Below, in pieces: positions 58,672-64,000 of a stretch of DNA of 64,000 nt. The translations under genes and the position numbers were made by a program. The notes under the pieces were generated by a model that saw nothing but the letters and a program-made list of their open reading frames with translations, had not been told where the DNA came from and did not search any database. Positions within the stretch are counted from its first letter, which is position 1. Every line of letters starts with the position of its first letter. The stretch is from the NCBI GenBank assembly GCA_041397825.1, contig JAWKVX010000004.1, positions 620,001 through 684,000 on the forward strand. The letters run 5' to 3'. Origin of the DNA: JANNSX01 sp041397825. GTDB lineage: Bacteria > Pseudomonadota > Alphaproteobacteria > Rhizobiales > Hyphomicrobiaceae.

Positions 58672-59814
58672 ATGGCCGGCAATTGCGATGTCTTGGTCGT
58701 CGGTGGCGGCCTCGCCGGCAGCGCGGCGGCCTACTATCTCGCCAAGGCCGGCGTCGGAGTGAGACTCATCGAGCGGGGCGATCTCAATACCAAGGCCTCG
58801 GGCAGCAATGCCGGCTCTATCCATGCGCAAATCCCGCATCTGCCCTTCGTTGAGGAGGGGGAGGACTGGGCGCGCACGTTCGGCCCGACGATCGGGCTGC
58901 TGGTGCAGTCGGTCGAGTTGTGGAAAGGGCTCAGCGATGAGCTCGGCGAGCCATTGGGAGTCGAGACGCCAGGAGGGCTTCTGGTTGCCGAAACCGAGCC
59001 TCAGATGCGCGAAATCGCACGTAAGACGGCGATCGAGAAGGCGTTCGGCCTCGACGTCGAGGTCATCGACCGGGCGACATTGCGGCAGCTTGCACCTTAC
59101 GTGAGCGAGCGCATGATCGGCGGCAGCTACTCGCCTGGAGAGGGAAAGGCCAATCCGCTCGTTGCTGCGCCGGCATTCGCACGGGCGGCGCGGCGGCTTG
59201 GCGCGCACATCGAGACGCTCACCGAGCTGCTGGGACTGAAGGCAGAAGCCGGTGGCTATGTTGCGCAGACCAATCGCGGAGTGATCAGGGCCCGGCGTGT
59301 CCTCGATTGCGCCGGAGCGGACGCCGGGCGCGTTGCCGCCTTGCTTGGCATCGACCTGCCGATCCAGGGTCATCCGATCCAAGTTGCGGTGACCGAGCCG
59401 GCGGAGCCGCTCGTCCGTCATCTCGTCTATTTTGCCGGCGACCGGCTGACCCTCAAGCAGCTTGCTAACGGCACTTGCCTCGTCGGCGGCGGCTGGCCGT
59501 CGCGCGTCTCGGAGCGGACCGGCAGGCTCATCGTCGATGCGGACGCTCTCGGACGCAATCTCGAGATCGCCGTCCACGTCGTCCCAAGGCTCGCTTCGCT
59601 CAGGATCGTGCGCGTGTGGCCCGCAATGGTTAACGGTACGGCAGACTGGAAACCCATCCTTGGTGAAGTTCCGGGTCATCCGGGCTTTTTCATCAGCATG
59701 TTTCCATGGTTAGGGTTCTCGGCCGGGCCGCTTGCGGCACGCATCGTCACCGATCTCATCCTTGGCCGCACGCCGGAAGTCGATCTCACGGCTTTTTCAG
59801 CGGCGCGGTACTGA
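58672..59814 (+). CDS. FAD-dependent oxidoreductase (DAO family)
   Basis: 380 residues from the ATG at 58672; GTG at 58666 is possible. FAD motif VLVVGGGLAGSAAAYYLAKAG at the N-terminus, then GDLNTKASGSNAGSIHAQ, CAGADAGRVAALLG, and the C-terminal MFPWLGFSAGPLAARIVTDLI. Typical of amino-acid dehydrogenases/oxidases such as glycine oxidase, D-amino acid dehydrogenase and the flavoprotein subunit of D-hydroxyproline dehydrogenase. It ends base-to-base against the convergent ABC ATPase gene. The small iron-sulfur subunits of multi-subunit hydroxyproline enzymes are not adjacent. Confidence 0.87.
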   Translation: MAGNCDVLVVGGGLAGSAAAYYLAKAGVGVRLIERGDLNTKASGSNAGSIHAQIPHLPFVEEGEDWARTFGPTIGLLVQSVELWKGLSDELGEPLGVETPGGLLVAETEPQMREIARKTAIEKAFGLDVEVIDRATLRQLAPYVSERMIGGSYSPGEGKANPLVAAPAFARAARRLGAHIETLTELLGLKAEAGGYVAQTNRGVIRARRVLDCAGADAGRVAALLGIDLPIQGHPIQVAVTEPAEPLVRHLVYFAGDRLTLKQLANGTCLVGGGWPSRVSERTGRLIVDADALGRNLEIAVHVVPRLASLRIVRVWPAMVNGTADWKPILGEVPGHPGFFISMFPWLGFSAGPLAARIVTDLILGRTPEVDLTAFSAARY

Positions 59815-60552
59815 TCAGTGCCGCAATATCTTGCCGACGAACTCTTTCGCGCGATCCGTCTTGGGTCGATCGAAAATCTCGAAGGGCGGCCCCGCCTCGA
59901 CGACCTGCCCCTTGTCCATCAGCACGACGCGATTGGCGACCTCCCGCACGAATGCCATCTCGTGGCTGACAATGAGCATCGTCATGCCGTCCCGGGCGAG
60001 ACCACGGATCGTGTCGAGCACCTCGGTGACAAGTTCCGGGTCGAGTGCCGACGTAACCTCGTCGAGCAGAAGGATCTCGGGCTTCAGGCATAGCGCACGG
60101 GCGATGGCAACACGCTGCTGCTGGCCGCCGGAGAGTTCATCCGGATAGGCGTGGTGCTTGTCGGCGAGCCCGACCTTGGCGAGGAGCCGCGTCGCGTCAG
60201 CCTCGACCTCCGCCTTCGGTCGTCCGCGGATGTTCACCGGCGCAATCGTGACGTTCCGCATCACATCCATGTTCTGGAACAGATTGTATTGCTGGAAGAC
60301 GATCGCCATACGCTCGCGCGCGGATCGCACGCTCGACGAGCTTCGATAGTCGATGCGCTGTCCGTCGATACTGACGTCGCCCGACGATGGTTGCGTGAGA
60401 CCGACAAGCGCACGCAGGACGGTCGACTTGCCGGAACCGGATGGCCCGATCAGCGCCGCCACCTCGCCCTTGGCGAGCATGAAGCTGACGCCGTTGAGCA
60501 CCTTATGCCGGCCGTAGCTCGCGTGCAGGTCTTTGACCTCGAGGTGATGCAA
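59815..60552 (-). CDS. Polar amino acid ABC transporter ATP-binding protein (GlnQ/HisP-like)
   Basis: 245 residues from a TTG at 60552 with GGAG 7 bases upstream, inside the end of the permease gene (50-bp overlap). Motifs: Walker A IGPSGSGKST, VFQQYNLFQNM, signature LSGGQQQRVAIARAL, Walker B ILLLDEVTSALDP, IVSHEMAF. Length and signature are those of the HisP/GlnQ subfamily, which powers uptake of polar amino acids. Last gene of the four-gene operon. Confidence 0.93.
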   Translation of the reverse strand: MHHLEVKDLHASYGRHKVLNGVSFMLAKGEVAALIGPSGSGKSTVLRALVGLTQPSSGDVSIDGQRIDYRSSSSVRSARERMAIVFQQYNLFQNMDVMRNVTIAPVNIRGRPKAEVEADATRLLAKVGLADKHHAYPDELSGGQQQRVAIARALCLKPEILLLDEVTSALDPELVTEVLDTIRGLARDGMTMLIVSHEMAFVREVANRVVLMDKGQVVEAGPPFEIFDRPKTDRAKEFVGKILRH

Positions 60553-61216
60553 GGCGTGTCTCCAGCCACCGGCCGAGCCGGGTCAGGGGATAAGAGAGGG
60601 CGAAATAGATAAGCGCGATGATGCCATAGGTGAAGAAGGCGGAATGCCCCTGATTGACCAGCTCCTTGGCGCGAAAGGCAAGTTCAAAAATGCCGATCTG
60701 GCTGACGAGCGAGGTGTCCTTGACGAAGGCGACCGCGAAGGCGACGGCGGGTGGCAGGATCACCGGCATCGACTGCGGGATGATGATTGCGCGCAATGCC
60801 TGCCATCGCGAGAAATTCATCGCGGCGGCGGCCTCCGTCTGCTGGCGCGGCACCGCTTCGAAGCCACCCCGGACGATCTCGGATAGATAGACCGTCGAGT
60901 AGATGCAGAGAGCCGTCAAGCCGATGAAGGTGAGCGATGCCCCCTTGATGAAGGCGGCGCTGAAGAAGAGCACGAGATAAATGACGACGAGAAAGGGGAT
61001 ACGTCGGAAGAGCTCGACGAACCCGATCACGAGGATGCGCAAGGGAAGCGACGCAAGGCTGGTCGACTGGCGAATTGCGGCCACGACAAAGGCCAGAAGA
61101 AAACCGACGCCAAAACCGAATGCCGTCAGAAAAATCGTCATGCCCACGGACTGCCAGAACAGGCCCATGTTCTCCGGTGCAAAGAACCTCGCAAGCTGGT
61201 CGAGCCACCACTGCAT
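60503..61216 (-). CDS. Polar amino acid ABC transporter permease 1
   Basis: 237 residues, with membrane segments from about residue 18 (MGLFWQSVGMTIFLTAFGFG) and the EAA loop QTEAAAAMNFSRWQALRAIIIPQSM near residue 130. The LSEIVRGGFEAVPRQQ segment is the His/Glu/Gln/Arg/opine permease signature. Four base pairs after the other permease gene stops, so they form a heteromeric channel. Confidence 0.92.
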   Translation of the reverse strand: MQWWLDQLARFFAPENMGLFWQSVGMTIFLTAFGFGVGFLLAFVVAAIRQSTSLASLPLRILVIGFVELFRRIPFLVVIYLVLFFSAAFIKGASLTFIGLTALCIYSTVYLSEIVRGGFEAVPRQQTEAAAAMNFSRWQALRAIIIPQSMPVILPPAVAFAVAFVKDTSLVSQIGIFELAFRAKELVNQGHSAFFTYGIIALIYFALSYPLTRLGRWLETRLASPRGQRPARELRPA

Positions 61217-61220
61217 CGCC

Positions 61221-61895
61221 TCAGAACACCTTGGCTTTCACTCGAAACGCCCAGCGCCCGACGAGCGCCAGCGCCAGGCTCGCGATCAGCGTCATGACAA
61301 CGTAGAAACCCGCGACGACGGTGAACATCTCAAGATGCCGATAGTTCTCTGACGCGATATTGTAGGCGCGTCCCGAAAGTTCCTCGACGCCGAAGATCAT
61401 GGCGAGAGACGTACCGAGCATCAGGATCACGGCATAGTTTGCCAGCGCCGGATAGATGGTCTTGGCGATGTGCGGCACGATCACATGCCAGATCTGCTGG
61501 AGGCGCGAGAAACCGAGCGTCTCGGCAGCTTCCAGCTCACTGCGGCGGACCGAGAGGAACCCCGCGCGCATGATCTCGCAAAGATAGGCGCCGGTGTTGA
61601 TTGTGAGACCGATGAGGACGGCCGTGAAGGCATCCAAGCGGATGCCGACATCTCCAAGCCCCCAGTAGAGGAAGTAGATTTGGATGAGCAGCGGGGTATT
61701 GGTGAAAAAGGTCACATAAGCATTGGCGAGAGGTCTGAGCAGCGTGCCGCCATAGGTTTTGAGCGAGGCGAGCAAGAGGCCGAGCAGCGCACCTCCCCAA
61801 AAGCCGAGCAAACCGAGCTCGAGCGTCAGGATGGCGCCCTGAGCAAGATCTGGCAGCCGATCCATGGCAACGCCGAACTGAAAGGTGTAGTTCAT
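61221..61895 (-). CDS. Polar amino acid ABC transporter permease 2
   Basis: 224 residues, five membrane segments. Signature NTPLLIQIYFLYWGL and LCEIMRAGFLSVRRSELEAAETLGFSRLQQIW (EAA loop) as in HisQ/HisM and GlnP. Partner of permease 1, downstream of a 252-bp gap with a stem-loop after the binding-protein gene. Confidence 0.92.
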   Translation of the reverse strand: MNYTFQFGVAMDRLPDLAQGAILTLELGLLGFWGGALLGLLLASLKTYGGTLLRPLANAYVTFFTNTPLLIQIYFLYWGLGDVGIRLDAFTAVLIGLTINTGAYLCEIMRAGFLSVRRSELEAAETLGFSRLQQIWHVIVPHIAKTIYPALANYAVILMLGTSLAMIFGVEELSGRAYNIASENYRHLEMFTVVAGFYVVMTLIASLALALVGRWAFRVKAKVF

Positions 61896-62090
61896 GAGGC
61901 GCCTGCGGTTCTTCGTCGTCCTGTCGATTGGGGAGGATGGCTCGCCGAAGGTGCGCGAGCAAAACCTTCAGGCGAATCAAGGCGGGGCGGACGCCGGTCG
62001 TGATCGGCCCAAATGTCAACTCCTCTGCCAAACGGCACCCCACCGAGGCAATGACTTGCGGACCTGGTTGTACTGCAGCCAAGTCCGGAT

Positions 62091-62120
62091 CCACCTCCCC
62101 CCCGACGGCGGGGGAGGTGG
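62091..62120 (-). promoter_or_regulatory. Intercistronic stem-loop between binding-protein and permease genes
   Basis: CCACCTCCCCC (62091-62101) pairs perfectly with GGGGGAGGTGG (62110-62120) around 8 bases: 11 bp, very GC-rich. It starts 27 bp past the binding-protein stop on the minus strand. Likely a processing, stabilising or attenuating element that gives excess binding protein. The rest of 61896-62147 shows no gene. Confidence 0.6.
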
Positions 62121-62147
62121 ACGGGCGGTGAGGGCCCCGGCCGGGCC

Positions 62148-62975
62148 TCAGAAATACGGCTGAGCCGGAACCTTGAGCAGCATGTCCGAACCAAAGGCCT
62201 CGTTCCAGGCCTGATCGACGAACCCGCCCGAATGGAGCTTGTAGAGGATGATATTGAGCACGTCGCGCAGGGCATAGTTGCCCTTCTGCACACCGATCGC
62301 ATCCCAGCCGACGTCGATCTTTTCCTCGAGGATCTTCCAGGTCACGTCGGCATGGTTCTTCGTGAAAGCCGTGAAGAAGTCGAGCATTTCAACCAGCGCG
62401 TCCGCGCGCCCCTGGGCGATGGCGCGGATGGCGTCAGCGCTACTGTCGACGATCTCCATCTTGGCGTTCGGCAGATTCTCCTTCGCCCAGTCGATGGTCC
62501 AGGCGCTGCGAACGTCGACGAGCGTGTACTTGGCGTCGTTGAGCTCCTTGTAGGACGTGATCGCGTGCTTGTCCGTTGTGAGAACGCCCATCACTTCGGT
62601 ATGCAGCGGGAATGTGTACTCGATCTGCTTGGCACGCTCGGAGTTACGGGTGAGGCCGCCGAGCGATATGTCGATCGTGTCGGCGACGAGGAATGGCACG
62701 CGCTGAGCCGTCTCGGTCGGCACGAACTCGACCTTGGCGATCTTCAGCTCCTCGGAGAGCTTGTTGGCAACGGACACGTCGAAGCCCGTCCAGGCGCCCG
62801 CCGCATCGCGCGCGGAAAAGGGCGGCGAATTGGGATGGATGCCGACGCGCAGCACCCCGTCCTTGATGACGTCGTCCATGCTCTTGGCGCTGGCGGACGT
62901 TATCAGGCCTGCAGCGGCGACACCGGTCGATACGGCGCCAAGACCGAGATTGCGGCGCGAAAGTTTGAACGTCAT
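62148..62975 (-). CDS. Polar amino acid ABC transporter substrate-binding protein, Tat-type signal
   Basis: 275 residues from the ATG at 62975 after GGGAGGAGCCCC. The N-terminus KLSRRNLGLGAVSTGVAAAGLITSASA carries the SRRNLG twin-arginine motif, so export is probably by Tat rather than Sec, unusual for this family. The mature protein is a type 3 periplasmic binding fold: VLRVGIHPNSPPFSARDAAGAWTGFDVSVANKLSEEL, DISLGGLTRNSERAKQIEYTFPL, ALVEMLDFF. First gene of the SBP, permease, permease, ATPase operon. Binds a polar or small amino acid; substrate not fixed. Confidence 0.9.
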   Translation of the reverse strand: MTFKLSRRNLGLGAVSTGVAAAGLITSASAKSMDDVIKDGVLRVGIHPNSPPFSARDAAGAWTGFDVSVANKLSEELKIAKVEFVPTETAQRVPFLVADTIDISLGGLTRNSERAKQIEYTFPLHTEVMGVLTTDKHAITSYKELNDAKYTLVDVRSAWTIDWAKENLPNAKMEIVDSSADAIRAIAQGRADALVEMLDFFTAFTKNHADVTWKILEEKIDVGWDAIGVQKGNYALRDVLNIILYKLHSGGFVDQAWNEAFGSDMLLKVPAQPYF

Positions 62976-63144
62976 GGGGCTCCTCCCTGAATGCCTGCCG
63001 GTCGGGCGGTTGAGGGACGGAACGCAAGAGCTGGATGGCGCTTGCGCAAATCCGGCAGTGCCAGCCACGATGTTGGAGCAGCAGGCGTTGGCCGTCAATA
63101 GTAGACAATCTGCATGCAAGATTCCGATGTCTCGCACCCGTGCT

Positions 63145-63903
63145 CTACCGGCCGTTGCTGCTGACCTTTAGGGACAGCTGTGCCGTCGGTAGATTGGCGA
63201 GGTTGCGCTGAAACTCCTCGATCAGCGTATTCGCGTCCTGCCGGCCGGCCTCCTCGGCACGCTTGGCATCTCCTGCCGCTATCGCTGCCAGCATATCCCG
63301 ATGCGGCTGCAGGACCTCGCTTGAGAGGACATCGCCCAGGTGGTGGGCATAGAGTCTCAAGACACGCTGTCCTTGATCGAGCAGCCCCTCCATCCAGTCC
63401 ACGATGAAGCCGTTGCCGGTCATCTCGGCAATGCCGGTGTGGAAAGCCCGGTTGAGGCGCACCATCGACTTCATATCACCACGCTTGAGCGCTGCCTCGT
63501 GCTCCTTGTGAACGGCCTGTAGGCGCTCGACACGCTGTGAGTCGGGCCGACCGGCGGCCAGCCGTGCACTCAACCGGTAGAGCAGCATCATAGCGTCGAA
63601 GAAAGCAGGCAGCTCTCCCACATCGAAGGGGGCGACGATCGAGGTTCGATTGCGGAGATTCTTGACCAAGCGCTCGGCCGACAGTCGGATCAAGGCTTCA
63701 CGGACGGGCGAGCGCGAGACGCCGAATTGGCGGCTGAGCTCTGTCTCGTCGAGAAACGTGCCCGGCTGCAGCTCGAGATCGAGAATCTGCGACTTCAGGC
63801 TGTCGTAGACGTAACTCGCCCCGGTCCCACGCGGCCGCTGTCGGACCGGACCGCTGCTCGGGCGCTTCGTGCGTTTGGATTGCCGTTTCATGTCGCTACT
63901 CAT
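63145..63903 (-). CDS. GntR-family transcriptional regulator, FCD subfamily
   Basis: 252 residues from the ATG at 63903 (alternative ATG at 63891). A basic N-terminal tail is followed by the GntR winged helix: SYVYDSLKSQILDLELQPGTFLDETELSRQFGVSRSPVREALIRLSAERLV, about residues 30-85. The C-terminal FCD domain (about 95-230) has NRAFHTGIAEMTGN and HRDMLAAIAAGDAKRAEE, the metal- and ligand-binding helices. It is 169 bp upstream of the binding-protein gene on the same strand and likely controls this operon and perhaps the DapA/FAD-oxidoreductase genes. From 63904 to the window end I see no gene. Confidence 0.9.
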   Translation of the reverse strand: MSSDMKRQSKRTKRPSSGPVRQRPRGTGASYVYDSLKSQILDLELQPGTFLDETELSRQFGVSRSPVREALIRLSAERLVKNLRNRTSIVAPFDVGELPAFFDAMMLLYRLSARLAAGRPDSQRVERLQAVHKEHEAALKRGDMKSMVRLNRAFHTGIAEMTGNGFIVDWMEGLLDQGQRVLRLYAHHLGDVLSSEVLQPHRDMLAAIAAGDAKRAEEAGRQDANTLIEEFQRNLANLPTAQLSLKVSSNGR

Positions 63904-64000
63904 TTGGCGTGGTGGCCTAGGTCCGGCTTGAACGGAGGCCCCCGGGGTGGGGAATGTGGCAGATTCCCAAGAGAGATGACCTTCTTGCCTCCTTCCTGCG

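Noticed and set aside
1..64000. CRISPR arrays, IS elements or att sites
   Set aside because: No spaced direct repeats, transposase, integrase or tRNA-adjacent duplications were seen.

Overview
The window is GC-rich, densely coded bacterial chromosome with no rRNA, tRNA, prophage, insertion sequence or CRISPR array that I can see. The gene content suggests an alphaproteobacterium, most likely Hyphomicrobiales (Rhizobiales). Reasons: a DUF2865 protein, a bacterial leucyl/arginyl-transferase (bpt), a lone TadG-like VWA protein, a caspase-fold secreted protein, a tgt/queA pair, a cysS/cimA pair and a large load of ABC transporters and amine or amino-acid catabolic genes. This is inference from gene content; no 16S or other marker is present.

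Region 1 (1-14 kb) is catabolic and almost all on the minus strand. It starts with the 5' part of a branched-chain-amino-acid-type binding protein, then an SDR, a RidA-family protein, a creatinase-like M24 protein and a DapA-family lyase. An Asp/Glu-racemase-family gene is divergent from these. Next comes one long probable operon: two glutamine-synthetase-like ligases, a spermidine/putrescine-type ABC transporter (binding protein, ATPase, two permeases), a cytochrome P450 and a [3Fe-4S]-type ferredoxin. It reads as uptake, gamma-glutamylation and oxidation of an unknown amine. I rate it the best candidate for an undescribed pathway.

Region 2 (14-21.5 kb, plus strand) holds a Baeyer-Villiger-type flavin monooxygenase, a histidinol-dehydrogenase-family enzyme with altered metal ligands, and a glycine-betaine-type ABC transporter whose two permease domains are fused in one protein.

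Region 3 (21.5-48.4 kb) is mainly housekeeping: tgt-queA (queuosine), O-acetylhomoserine sulfhydrylase, a second creatinase-like M24 protein, an orphan OmpR-type regulator, mmsA and an acyl-CoA dehydrogenase (valine degradation), a TadG-like protein, a TraB/GumN protein, an M50 protease with a flavodoxin-like gene, bpt, a C45 peptidase, cimA, a 39-residue membrane ORF, cysS, a DUF2865 protein, gltX, a YcaQ-like DNA glycosylase, and a yeast-type cytosine deaminase next to upp (cytosine to uracil to UMP).

Region 4 (48.4-64 kb) is again accessory metabolism: an amidohydrolase, a Gfo/Idh/MocA oxidoreductase and an FAD amine oxidase in one run; a caspase-like secreted protein; a split ThDP decarboxylase (ComD/ComE-like) with a degenerate SDR; a lytic transglycosylase; a PuuE-type allantoinase; and a cluster of DapA-family lyase, FAD oxidoreductase, polar-amino-acid ABC transporter and GntR/FCD regulator that resembles hydroxyproline-type catabolic loci.

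A feature shared across loci: all three complete ABC systems have a strong GC-rich stem-loop just downstream of the binding-protein gene and before the next transporter gene (9888-9915, 18220-18245, 62091-62120).
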